Assembly (NCBI GenBank): GCA_017893485.1
Contig: CM030367.1
Span: 140,323,089 to 140,387,088, forward strand
Reading direction: 5' to 3'
Length of the DNA: 64,000 nt
DNA from: Hemerocallis citrina
Lineage: Eukaryota > Streptophyta > Magnoliopsida > Asparagales > Asphodelaceae
Shown here: in pieces, positions 54,569 to 64,000 of the stretch
How the letters are laid out: each line of letters opens with the position of its first letter
Position numbering within the stretch: position 1 is the first letter of the stretch
Notes under the pieces: generated by a model
What the model was told of the DNA's origin: nothing
Database searches by the model: none
The model's input: only the letters and a program-made list of their open reading frames with translations
Position numbers and translations under genes: made by a program

Positions 54569-55414
54569 GGGGTGCCGCACCACGAAGCTACAGCCGAGGC
54601 TGCTCGTCTCCGAGCTGACTTGAAGACGACGAAGTTGGCCCTCGCCCGCAGCCGAAAGTGTTTTCTCAAAAGCGAGTTGGAGCTGGAGCATCTCAAAGCG
54701 ACGCTGGGAGAAGGCCTCTCCAAGTCGAAACAACCACGGGAACGAACTCGCGAGGTTCGTCTTAAAGGCGAGGTGGAATTGCTCCGAAAGGCGCTGTTCG
54801 ACGTCGAGAAAGAGAAAGGCGAACTACTGGTGTTGGTGCACCACCTAAAGATTGCAAAAGAAGAACTTTCGACGGAGGAAGATGAATTAACTACAGCAGT
54901 GGGCTAGTTGATGGTCGAGCGCGACCAGTTGACGGTGGAGATTGACACGTTAAAGAGGGTTACAGTCGACAAGAGTATCAAAGTCACCCATCTTCGTCGA
55001 ATTATCGCCGACAGTTCTGGTGACGCATGCCCTGCTTGGCTTCCTCGCTTCAAGATAGCCATGAAAGATGACTCTTTGATGGGTCGAATCGTCGAGCTCG
55101 ATGAGGAAGTTGCTCGAATCAAACCCCAACCCGTGCGGCCTAATGTCAGAAGTACATCGTGTACTCGTGAAGAGAGCAAGAGGGGAATCTCTTTTTATGA
55201 GCTTGCGACCCGCTCTCCTGCTGTTAGGCAGAGCCCGGTTGATGCTCATAGTGGTGTGGCCGCTTCGTCGATCGAAGCATCCGTTGGAGCCACCGTCAAA
55301 GGAAGTGCTAAAAAGGCATCTCAGTTTGCTGGTCTGGAGACGAGCTCCGAGGTCAGGCATTGCCGTCCCCGGGTGTCTCTAAACCGAAACGTCCCTATCC
55401 CGAAGAAGCGTTGA
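54569..55414 (+). pseudogene. Second antisense coiled-coil unit of J
   Basis: Frame GVPHHEATAEAARLRADLKT runs to TAG 54905-54907 and continues in the same frame from VERDQLTVEIDTLKRV to NRNVPIPKKR and a stop at 55412-55414. The heptads and charged residues make a coiled coil over the first 180 residues; the tail is basic and Ser-rich. It is the counterpart of 39660-40210 in H by position (after the conserved 14-nt block and an acceptor), but sequence similarity is weak. No family recognised. Confidence 0.5.
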
Positions 55415-55705
55415 ATGAGTTGTTGTAATTATGTCTCTTCGAGTTTTTGTAATTCCTCGTAGTAGGGTAGCTTGGTCTTGTAACTTAAGTTTTCTTGAAC
55501 TTTCTAACCTTTATAAAAGTGAAGGCCTGTGTTACTCTCTTGCACTTGTGGGCTTGCGTATTTTGTTAGTACTTGTCGTTTGTTTGGTACTACTTGTTAT
55601 TTGCTTAAGAGCAAGGAGTAGAAGCGAAGCCTTGAGTGAGTTTTAACGGTTGTGGGAGCAATTCCGAATGGCGAACCACTTCTAGCTCGCTTACGAGCGA
55701 GTTTG
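55415..55705 (+). other. 3' flank of the J antisense cluster
   Basis: T-rich, no ORF, likely 3' UTR. A small CTCGCTTACGAGCGAG palindrome lies at about 55686-55701, next to the end of LTR G. Confidence 0.5.
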
Positions 55706-56384
55706 TGAAGCGGAATCATACCAAATTTTGGAATCAGACCAAGCTCGCTTAAGAAATATGTGGCACAATTCCCAGCATCAACTTCAAATGTAATACTAAA
55801 CAAAGTCGAACACCAATAAAAATTTTCAACTTTCATTACATTAATCTTTACATAGCACAGCGGAATACAATACACCTTAAATTACAAATTTCTTTTACAA
55901 CAATACATAACCCATTATACCACTTTAACTCATGCATCCAAAATCTAAGCTACAAGTAATCACAAGTAAAATCACGAGGCTAGAGATAACCCTAACCCCC
56001 AAAACCAAAGGGGTCAGCCATAAAGGTGTGAGTGACATAAAACAAGAACAAGCAACATAAATAAACATGAAACATGAAATCATAAACTACATGTAATAAA
56101 GACAAGAATAAATGAATTAAAAAATAATAATGGAACATGAAAACATCAAGTGTAGCTAGACTAAGTGTCAAGTGTAGGAAAACAAGGACAACACATGCAT
56201 AAAACCAAGCCAAGAAAACACAATTCTATATGCTGACTCTCTAATGCGTACTTGTCGGAGTCTATGCATCCCACTCTACATAGGTCAGGTGCAAGCCCTT
56301 AACGTCTCCACATTATAGGGTTTAATCCCCCGCTATGCAACTAAGCCTACTACGACGACTACTACGAGATAAAGATAAACTGTG

Positions 56385-56640
56385 AGTATTAGCCCATGCC
56401 CCGATAATTCTGGAGGTCAATCTCTATCCACAGATAATTCCGGAGACTATTTCACTCACACCTGGGAATCTTCGAGAATACCCCACACCGCAAGCGATGG
56501 TACCTCATCACACGAGTACCACATGTGCGTCGCCTCGACCCCGATAATTCTAGAGATCAATCCCACACCACAGGTAATTCCGGAGACTATTTCACTTACA
56601 TCTGGATAATTTCGGGGATTATCTCACACCGCAAGCCATA
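56385..56640. repeat. Repeats of CCGATAATTC in LTR G
   Basis: Units with CCCCGATAATTCTGGAG or AGATAATTCCGGAGAC recur at about 56400, 56440, 56540 and 56575. A related, sense-oriented set lies in F at about 26915-27110. Confidence 0.65.
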
Positions 56641-57020
56641 CTGAGGTCCATAACCCATGTTCTCGTTCATCATATCACCACTAGTGCCTGTCCTTATCAT
56701 TTAGGTTATTTAATTACTTTACGAATCTCCTAAAGTTGGTGTACCCTACCAGACTTAACTCAACAACTGATCAACTAAAATTGCCTCAACAGGCCCAAAC
56801 ATAAATATCTCAACTGTCGGTATACTAGGGTCACACACACCCTCTAGAGATTCACACCCAATATCCAAACTAATCTTCCAATATAAATTGCTCAGTTAAA
56901 TCACTTGAAAACTTATGTTCGGTAGCAGATAAAGGAGAGAATAGTAGGTTATAGATTAAAAAATTTAGAGAATAAATCATTTAAAAGAACATTCAAAGAT
57001 ATAAAGATACATCAGTATTA

Positions 57021-57374
57021 GTCGACTATGGACAAGCATAGGTCGACTGTCCAGAGAGAAAAATCCATTAACTTTAAGAAAATAATTCTAAGTATTTTAA
57101 GTCGACTGTAAAAGGTCATCGGTCGACTGTCCAGAAAGAAAATCCAATATTCTTAAGAAAATAATTCTAAGTATAGTAGTCGACTGTAAAAAGTCATAGG
57201 TCGACTGCCCAGAAAGAAAATCCAATAATCTTTTAAGAAATAATTCTAAGTGGTGCCAGTCGACTGAAAAAATCACCAGTCGACTGTCCAGAACGACATT
57301 TCAAGAAAATCTAGAGAACACAGCAGGCAGGTCACGTCGGTCGATTGTGGAGTCACACCGGTCGACTGTCGACC
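57021..57374. repeat. GTCGACTG paired array, about 79-bp period, in LTR G
   Basis: Motifs start at 57021 and 57042, 57101 and 57122, 57179 and 57200, 57259 and 57279, 57339 and 57361, with one more at 57369. Within-pair spacing is 20-22 bp and pair-to-pair spacing is 78-80 bp. Linkers contain CCAGAAAGAAAATCCA and AATAATTCTAAGT. Confidence 0.95.
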
Positions 57375-58990
57375 TACAGACTGCAAACTTTTGGTTGTGC
57401 ACATTTCAACCGATACGTAGTTTTACTTTATGAAAATGATTTCTACAAAAAGTATATTTCTTATGTGATCAATTACAACCTGTAGGATATATAAGGATTC
57501 ATAAAAAACTAATCAAAAACCACTTGAATTGATAAAATAACTTTTTTGATGAACTTCTTCAAAATAAAAACAGGAACGTGTGCATATATCAAAATTAGAG
57601 TTTTTAAGAATAAATCATACATCAAAATAACTTTATTTTATATTCCAAACATATCAATACCAAAATAAGTTGAGATATAGTCAAATCCTTCGAAACACAT
57701 AAAACTCTATTTCTTCTAAAACAACAAAAATACTATATTCATGAAAACGTTCGTGCATGTTCGTGCACCAAAGAAAAATTCACCAATCCATAAACTAAAA
57801 TAACAAAATATTTAAATATCAAACTTAGTATTTAAGTAAATCCAAATTCAAATGAAATCTTTCACAAAATCACAAATCCCCAAATTTAATTAAAAAAAAT
57901 GTATCAATCCCAAATTTTAGTCATCACAACTCAAATCCTCGAGACATGGTCTTTTAATCCATTACTCATTCTCAAAATTCCTCGAACTCAAACTCGACTA
58001 TTCTCAATAGTTGATCCATAAGCAAATTTATCATTTACATGGCCAAGTTGCATTCATCCAACTCACTAATAGTCCAAAAATCTCTTCTTTAATCAATTAA
58101 TGCATAACATCCATCATACTCAATCAAATCAGCAATAAATTCAAAAGAAATAGCCTACTCAAAATTTATATTAGGTTCTCCTACAATCCAAAATCATCCA
58201 CTTGCAATTCTACTCACAACAACTAGGGTTCTTTTCAAAGATCCAATTTTATCATCCATCCAACATACATATTCAAACCAAACCCTAGCATGCTTTCTAA
58301 TAGATGAAACACCACATACCACATACATAAAACAAAACAACAAAATAATTTACATCACTCACCTCGATGGAGAGATCAAACGAATGTAACAAAGCAAGAT
58401 GAAGAATCCCTCCTTTGCAAAGAATCCAAGATCCCCTCTTTAAATCTCCAAGAAAATAAAAATAATAAACCATGTGTTGTGCAGTGAAAGACGGCTGCAC
58501 TCCACCTTTTAAATAGGCCGGAATTAGAAGAATTAGGGTTTTGAACTCATTTGCAAAATAATCCTTTTAAAATATATCTTTACATAAATAGATCCCTATA
58601 CTTAGAAACTTGATAAAACCAATTTAATTGAGATTTAAAACACAAAAATAACCATCCTAAGTCAGCCAGCACTGTTTGAAAAGTCCAGAAAACAGTTTTG
58701 CACTTTCACCCCTCAAAATGACAATTTTGCAAAAAGATCCTTCTTTTTGTAATATTTGCAAATAAGTTTAATAAATATCAGAAAAATCTAGAAAAATTAT
58801 AAATAATCTCAAATAATAAATAATGATTTTCCACAAAATGATTTTGCCTTTTTAACTTCCCAAGAAAATATTTGCACGTGTTTTGCACGTGTAAATATAA
58901 ATTTTCAGAAAATATTTACTAAATCCCCAAAAATTATTTTAATTCATTTATAAATCTTTAAAATAATATTTAAAAATATGGGGTACTACA

Positions 58991-60086
58991 ATTCTCGGGC
59001 CGGACCCTTGAGAGTAGCTGGGAAGATTTTGCACAGTAGAGCATCGGAAGCTTGGTGGATCAACATCTGGGTCTTGAAGCTCTCGATGTGGTCCACGGGG
59101 TCTGACTCCCCAGAGTAAGTCTCAAACTGCAGGGGCTTGAAGCCTATTGGAATGGGCGCCTCCATGATTGTTCGAGAGAAGGGAGGTCGGCTTGGACAGA
59201 GGGTCCTTCCTCTCAGCTCTTCTTCTCTATCCAGTTGGCCGAGGCGCCACTCTATCTCGTGGAGACGGCGGTAGACCGCATCGTCCCTTTGATGGTAGCC
59301 AAGCGAGTCTCTGGACTCTTCTTTGTAAGAAGGGGAGCGCGGAGTTCGGCGATGGTGGCTAGGAGAATGATGAGAACTGGTGATGTGATGGTGGTAGCTC
59401 GGAGCTTGTAGAGGAGTTAGGGACCGATGGCGAGGACTTTGGACCGGAGGAAGAGTGGGGACCCTTTGCGCATTGCTGTTGTTGTTTGGTCGGAGGTTGA
59501 GGGCTTGCAAGATTATGGCTTGGAATTGTTGGAATTCGGCTCGGGTGATAGGCCCGTTTTCGTCCCTCGGGGGCTACCGACCAGCGGGAGAGTGATGCCT
59601 TCTTCGATGGTTCTCAGGGGACTCTCTCCGCCTTCTGTGAGAAGGGGACCGCTTGTGGTCGTGGTGATGAGGAGATCGCTCATTTGGACGTTTTGAGCTG
59701 GTGGCCCCCTCACGGGCCCGCCTTTCATCCAAACGGCGGTGAAGGTCCTCTTCTTTCTACCGGTTGATGAGGATGTTGCGGAGATCTTCGGAATGCTGGG
59801 GGTTGTGAGATACCATTGAGTCGGTTGAAAGGTTATGTATGGAGATGTGGTCACGGTGAAGGGGTTGTTTCTGAGGATTAGGACGAGAGGTCCCTACACC
59901 GGCATTCTGGGGCCTGAGTGGAACCCACTGGGATTAAAGAGGAGGTTGCTCCTGCTGTAGGGCCTGATCAGGCTGAGGAGGGAGTTGCCCTTGCTGCTAG
60001 ACGGTTTGGAGGGGGACCTCCTATTGTGGCTGAGGAGGAGTGGGCCCACGGTTGGACCCTCTAGATCTTAGTTTTCTTGGAGGCAT
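58991..60086 (-). pseudogene. gag of J, 3'-truncated by LTR G
   Basis: ATG at 60084-60086 (- strand) starts PPRKLRSRGSNRG, as in M. An Arg/His/Ser-Pro-rich domain follows, then TRAEFQQFQ, FKPLQFETYSGESDPVDHIE and FPATLKGPARE, where the frame is cut. Stops occur near 60020, 59990, 59760 and 59570. The product is the N-terminal and first gag part only. Confidence 0.85.
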
Positions 60087-60136
60087 GGTTGGAGGTGATC
60101 TTAACCGATGGAAGAGAATGGGGTGCTATTCGTGGT

Positions 60137-60156
60137 TCCCACAGACGGCACCAATC
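60137..60156 (-). other. Primer binding site of J
   Basis: On the - strand GATTGGTGCCGTCTGTGGGA, right after the 5' LTR end GCAGTAACA. Shared with H and M. Confidence 0.75.
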
Positions 60157-60719
60157 TGTTACTGCTAAATCTGGTGTGGGGCAAACAGATAGAATTTGTG
60201 GATTCTTTGGGATGTCGAATAGTCAAACTTGAAAACCTTTCCACCGGAGTTTGACCGTTATCTCCCGCCATTGACCTGCAAAAAGTGCGAAACACTGAGG
60301 TTGATCCCGGCGACGCACCCTCCGACGCTCAAGTCAGTAATCAGAAAGATTATGAATGAGCTTTGATTGGAAACAGATTGATTACCTGTTAACAGTGGGG
60401 GATGGGGGGTATTTATAGCCGCCTTAGGGACCAGTTTCAGGATAAATCTCTACTTCCCAGTGGATGGATCTAAGGAATTAGGGCCATTGATTAAGTATAA
60501 TCATAAACCCTAACTCTATCCAACTGGATTGGGTTCTTTTCGGGTTCGAACCCGCACCCAGTTAAGGCAGATCCGTTCGTGGGCTATTGGGTCTTTGGAG
60601 AAAAGACCCAGTATCTATTTCAAACCCGTCTGTAGGTGAAATTACCATTATACCCCCGAGCTTTAAGATTCGTGCCCAATTTGGACGGTTCCGATTTAAC
60701 CCTATTTTTAACCATATCA
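60157..60719 (-). mobile_element. 5' LTR of J
   Basis: 563 bp, pairs with 49128-49691. TATAAATA on the - strand at 60410-60417. Confidence 0.93.
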
Positions 60720-60724
60720 GGCTT
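60720..60724. repeat. TSD of element J, right copy (GGCTT)
   Basis: Matches 49123-49127. Confidence 0.92.
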
Positions 60725-61011
60725 CGTTACAACCTTCCACTACTTCATCAAAATTTCTTTTACATTCATCTAAGTCTTTTGTGAGCTTGGCAATATAGAC
60801 TGACTTCTCTTGAATCTCTCTTAAGTAATCATCATGTTTTGCTAGAAATTCACAAATTTGTTGTTTCAAGGTTTCATTTTCATCTAGCAAAACATCATAA
60901 TCTTTTTGACATGAATCAAGTTTTTCCAAAATCAGAGCATTCTTATTTTTCAGTTTGTGATTCTTTGTTATGCACTCGTCATGTATTTCATTTGAATTCT
61001 ATTTATATTGC
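60725..61011 (-). pseudogene. gag middle part of copia element L
   Basis: On the - strand MEKLDSCQKDYDVLLDENE opens a clear coiled coil (YIAKLTKDLDECKRN). It is open to the J insertion and continues at 49127 with LKQNRIL. Upstream gag is cut off by M at 61012. Confidence 0.75.
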
Positions 61012-61631
61012 TGATATGGCTAAAAATGGGGGTTAATCGGAACCGTCCAAATCGGGCACGAATCTTGAAGCCCAGGGGTAAAACGGTAATTTCACCTACA
61101 AATAGGGTCTGAGATGGGTACTGGGTTTCTCCGTTAAAGACCCAATAACCCACAAACGGATCCGCTTCAATTGGGCGCGGGTTTCAACCAACAATAAGGC
61201 CCGATCAGAGGGATAGAATTAAGGCTCCTGATTAGATCCTAATCAACGGCCCTGATTCATGCCTATCCCTCCACTGGGAATTAGGGATTACTTTCCTAAT
61301 CTGTTTACGAGGAGAATATTCCTTATCAGATCACGGGGATTACATTCCTAATCTGTTTCCTAAGACGCCTATAAATACTCCCCATCCATCTCCATTAAGA
61401 GGTAATCAATCTTTCACCAGTTAAACGCTCTTTCATAATCTCTTCGATTACTGACTTGAGCGTCGGAGGGTGCGTCGCCGGGAACAACCTCGGTGTCTCG
61501 CACTTTTTGTAGGTGTACGGCGGGATCGACGACCGAAGCCCGAAGGAACAGGTATCCAGGTTTTACTATTCGGTTTCCCTAAGAATCCACAAATTCATCT
61601 GTTTGCCCCCACACCAAATTTAGCGGCAACA
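61012..61631 (+). mobile_element. 5' LTR of M
   Basis: TGATATGGC to GCGGCAACA, 620 bp, related to the J LTR. TATAAATA at 61370-61377. Confidence 0.9.
61370..61377 (+). promoter_or_regulatory. TATA box of M
   Basis: TATAAATA followed by CTCCCCATCC, at the same relative place as in the J LTR. Confidence 0.7.
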
Positions 61632-61652
61632 GATTGGCGTCGTCTGTGGGAA
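61632..61652 (+). other. Primer binding site of M
   Basis: GATTGGCGTCGTCTGTGGGA next to the LTR end, close to the H and J sites. Confidence 0.75.
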
Positions 61653-61703
61653 ACTAACGAATAGAGACCTCTCCTCTTCCCGACAGATAGGTCTTCTCCA
61701 GCC

Positions 61704-64000
61704 ATGCCGCCTCGCAAAGTTAGGTCAAGAGGGTCTAATCGAGTATCCAACCCTGACCAGCAAGAAGTCCTTCCTGATCCTGCTCAGCAACAAGGGCAAC
61801 TTCCCCCTACCATGGAAGAGCCGCTCCAACGGAACCTTCCACCTCCTGATCCAAAGGGTCCTAACCCTCAGAAAAAGCCTCTTCACCAAGAGAACCTCTC
61901 CATCCACAACGCCTCCAGTGCCTCTATGGCCTCCCATCATCCCCGAGCCTCTGGTCGCCACAATGCCCCTCCCAAACGCCCGGAAGATGATGACCTCCGT
62001 CGTCATCTGGATGAGAAGCGGGCTCGGGAGGAAGCCTCCCGCCAGCAAGAGCGATCCCCCCGTCGCCGAGAGTACAGGAGGTCCCCCATCCGAAGAGGGA
62101 GGAAGGACTCCCCCGATCATTACCGAAGGAGGCGCTCTCCCGCAGGTCGGCAACAGCCTAGGAACAATGAGGCACCAATCACCCGTGCCGAGTTCCAGCA
62201 GTTCCAAGCGACCGTCCTGCAGGCCCTCAACCTCCGTCAGAATCCTATTGAGCCGAAGCTCCCAACCCCTCCTCCGGTCCGAAGCCCTCGCCGATGGTCC
62301 CCTTCTCCTCGACCCGCACCTACCAACTCCAGGCGCACCCCAAGTCCTCGTCGTTCTCGAAGTTACCATCGCCGCAGCCCTCGCTCCCCCTCATACGAAG
62401 ACGAGTCCCGTGGCCCGGCAGATTACCGTCGGAGAGATGATACCGTGAACCGCCGTCTAAACGAGGTGGAAAAACTCTTGGGTCAGATAAACCGAGAAGA
62501 GGAGCTTAGGGGGAGAACCCTACGTCCTAGCCGACCCCCATTCTCCCGGACCATAGTAGATGCCCCTGTGCCGTTCGGTTTTAAACCTCCTCAGTTCGAG
62601 AATTACACCGGGGAGACCGATCCAGTTGATCACATCGAAAGCTTTAAGACTTTGATGCTCCTCCATCAAGCTTCCGATGCCCTCCTCTGCAAAACATTCC
62701 CCGCGACTCTCAAAGGCCCGGCTCGAGAATGGTACTCTCGCCTTGCCCCAGTGTCAATATTCTCCTTCGAGCAGTTCGAAACCCTCTTCATCACCCACTT
62801 TGTCAGCAGCCGAAGGGCCGAAAAGACCAGCATCTCACTATTGCACCTTCGCCAACAGAAGGAGGAGAAATTGAGGGACTACGTGAGGAGGTTCACCGCT
62901 GAAGCCAGAACTATCGCATCCCTCGACCAGTCGGTTGCTACCGCGGCGTTTCAATCCAATATCCTCAATTCCAACCTCCGCTCCTCCCTCGCCAAGAAGC
63001 CACCACAGGACTTTTCCGACCTCCTCCTTCGCACAGAAAAATACATTCGGGCCGAAGAGGCCGAGGAACGACCCAACTGGGAAGTGCCTGCCTCCGGGTT
63101 TAAGAGGAAGGGAACGGAAGAAGAAGGAGCCAAGAAGCTCCAGAAGGATAATGCCGGCCAGCGCCGACCTCCGCCTAAATTCGAGAAGTTCACTCCCCTC
63201 AATGCTAACATCTCGGCCATCTTCATGGAAGTCGAAAAAGACGGGGTCTTACCTCCGGCTCCCAAGATGAACACCCCCGCCAAGAGAAGAGATAGAGAGA
63301 AATGGTGCCGCTATCACCGGGACCATGGGCATGACACCAACGACTGCCGTGCTCTGGGGAACGAGATCGAAGCCCTTATCCAGAGGGGGCAACTAACGAA
63401 GTTTGTAAGAAAGGACCGAGCCGAGCTCCCTCCCCCGCCTCGGGGGGCTAACAAGCGTCCGGAAAGGGAAGAGACGCCAGACTTCGAGGAAGAATGGGTC
63501 CTCCACCTCATCCATGGGGGTCCAATGGGAGGCTCCTCGAACTCCTCTCGAAAAGCGTTTATCAGAGAGGTCAATTCAGTCCGAGCCACACCTCCTCCCA
63601 AAGGCCTCGGAGTGCCAGTCACCTTCTCCGACGAAGATCTCGAGGGAGTTCGTATCCCACATTATGACACCCTCGTCATTAGCCTCCACATGGCGAATTT
63701 CAAAGTGGAGAGGATCTTAGTAGACAACGGCAGCTCCGTCAACATCCTCTTCCTCTCCGCTTCTAAAGGCCTAAAGCTCTCCAGAGACAGACTCAAGCCC
63801 GCCGGTTACACTCTCCATGGGTTCACGGGGGTTCCGGTAACTATTGAAGGGGTGATCACCCTCGATGTAACTGCCGGCCAAACTCCTACCACCAGGACAG
63901 AGCCAATGGATTTCATGGTGGTGGATGTTCCCGCTGCCTACAACGTCATCTTGGGCCGGCCTGGCCTCGCGGCTCTGGAAGCAGTTCCCTCAGCATACCA
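61704..64000 (+). CDS. gag-protease of M, open to the window end
   Basis: I translated ATG 61704 through 64000 without meeting a stop: 765 codons. Order by residue: Pro/Gln-rich start; Arg/Ser/Pro-rich basic region (about 75-260) with SPRRSRSYHRRSPRSPS; gag core FKPPQFENYTGETDPVDHIE to THFVSSRRAEKTS (about 290-375); zinc-knuckle variant CRYHRDHGHDTNDC (about 535-548); aspartic protease with catalytic Asp at about 674 in LVDNGSSVNILFLSAS; then FMVVDVPAAYNVILGRPGL. The start is the first ATG after the PBS and matches J. Gag assembles particles; the protease cleaves the polyprotein. Absence of any stop, unlike H and J, suggests a recent copy. Reverse transcriptase lies beyond the window. Confidence 0.93.
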   Translation, partial: MPPRKVRSRGSNRVSNPDQQEVLPDPAQQQGQLPPTMEEPLQRNLPPPDPKGPNPQKKPLHQENLSIHNASSASMASHHPRASGRHNAPPKRPEDDDLRRHLDEKRAREEASRQQERSPRRREYRRSPIRRGRKDSPDHYRRRRSPAGRQQPRNNEAPITRAEFQQFQATVLQALNLRQNPIEPKLPTPPPVRSPRRWSPSPRPAPTNSRRTPSPRRSRSYHRRSPRSPSYEDESRGPADYRRRDDTVNRRLNEVEKLLGQINREEELRGRTLRPSRPPFSRTIVDAPVPFGFKPPQFENYTGETDPVDHIESFKTLMLLHQASDALLCKTFPATLKGPAREWYSRLAPVSIFSFEQFETLFITHFVSSRRAEKTSISLLHLRQQKEEKLRDYVRRFTAEARTIASLDQSVATAAFQSNILNSNLRSSLAKKPPQDFSDLLLRTEKYIRAEEAEERPNWEVPASGFKRKGTEEEGAKKLQKDNAGQRRPPPKFEKFTPLNANISAIFMEVEKDGVLPPAPKMNTPAKRRDREKWCRYHRDHGHDTNDCRALGNEIEALIQRGQLTKFVRKDRAELPPPPRGANKRPEREETPDFEEEWVLHLIHGGPMGGSSNSSRKAFIREVNSVRATPPPKGLGVPVTFSDEDLEGVRIPHYDTLVISLHMANFKVERILVDNGSSVNILFLSASKGLKLSRDRLKPAGYTLHGFTGVPVTIEGVITLDVTAGQTPTTRTEPMDFMVVDVPAAYNVILGRPGLAALEAVPSAY

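Larger units (their letters stand above)
55706..58990 (-). mobile_element. LTR G (same family as LTR F), 3.3 kb
   Basis: On the - strand it starts TGTAGTACCCC at 58990 and ends CCGCTTCA at 55706; F ends GGCGCTTCA. Both share GAAGTTGAT..TGG and GTGCCAC near the end, GCACGTG palindromes near the start, and ACCGGxATTATCGGGG-type repeats (56380-56640 in G, 26915-27110 in F). It cuts the gag of J after LKGPARE. Flanking pentamers (GTTTG, ATTCT) do not match, so it is not a clean solo LTR insertion. No gene is supported in it. Confidence 0.75.
49128..60719 (-). mobile_element. Element J: Tat-lineage gypsy, 11.6 kb, without pol
   Basis: Two LTRs of about 564 bp, GGCTT target duplications, PBS next to the right LTR and PPT next to the left LTR show that the element lies on the - strand. 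Order in sense direction: 5' LTR, PBS, gag fragment, LTR G, antisense gene cluster (+ strand), tandem array, PPT, 3' LTR. Protease, reverse transcriptase and integrase are missing. By eye the LTRs differ at about 28 sites plus one indel (about 5%), so J is older than H. Confidence 0.92.
61012..64000 (+). mobile_element. Element M: Tat-lineage gypsy, 5' part, runs off the window
   Basis: 5' LTR, PBS and open gag-protease. Same family as J (shared LTR ends and gag N-terminus). Inserted in the gag of L. The 5' flank pentamer is ATTGC; the 3' end is outside the window. Confidence 0.92.

Noticed and set aside
55706..58990. G as a clean solo LTR with TSD
   Set aside because: The flanking pentamers GTTTG and ATTCT differ, and gag of J does not resume on the other side.
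61725..62369. 214-residue - strand ORF in M
   Set aside because: Shadow of the Arg/Ser/Pro-rich gag N-terminus, which is open and motif-bearing on the + strand.

Overview
The window is nuclear DNA from a flowering plant, almost certainly an intergenic, transposon-rich block. Every recognisable protein signature belongs to a transposable element: Ty3/gypsy of the Tekay/Del and Tat lineages, Ty1/copia including a Sirevirus, an L1-type LINE, and a Tourist-like MITE. I found no host gene, rRNA gene, true tRNA gene or CRISPR array. The species cannot be named from the sequence.

Layout. 1-15.6 kb is a nest of Tekay-like long terminal repeats (LTRs). Element A (1-11957, +) is a decayed gypsy element. 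Its reverse transcriptase is split by solo LTR B (5493-8828, TSD ATCGA). A seems to sit in LTR fragment C, which sits in E, next to D. 15651-16400 is a MITE with six hairpins. 17055-22643 is a 5.6-kb foldback element. 23546-27785 is a long LTR (F), followed by the 3' end of a Ty1/copia element (27786 to about 30.5 kb) that carries a LINE fragment. 32.4-61 kb is a Sirevirus-like copia derivative (L, - strand), blown apart by three Tat elements: H (32890-45135, +, TSD ACAAC), J (49128-60719, -, TSD GGCTT) and M (61012 to the window edge, +). Inside J lies another Tekay-type LTR, G (55706-58990).

How the parts work together. Sense genes of the Tat elements encode gag, protease, reverse transcriptase/RNase H and integrase. 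H keeps all domains but is broken by frameshifts and stops. J has lost pol. M is open through gag and protease to the end of the window. H and J also carry an antisense gene cluster: a Transposase_28-like protein with two introns at matching positions and phases, plus a second coiled-coil gene, each cluster with a TATA box about 160 bp before the first ATG. Between this cluster and the 3' LTR each has a tandem array (88 bp in H, about 250 bp in J).

Most interesting: (1) the antisense intron-containing gene conserved between H and J; (2) arrays of GTCGACYG dyads spaced about 21 bp that occur in unrelated elements (copia L and gypsy LTR G); (3) the foldback element and the hairpin MITE; (4) tRNA-like A/B-box modules in LTR A; (5) a frame-restoring intron-like insert in A; (6) a Sirevirus relic without pol that keeps a TATA-preceded plant-transposon protein gene.
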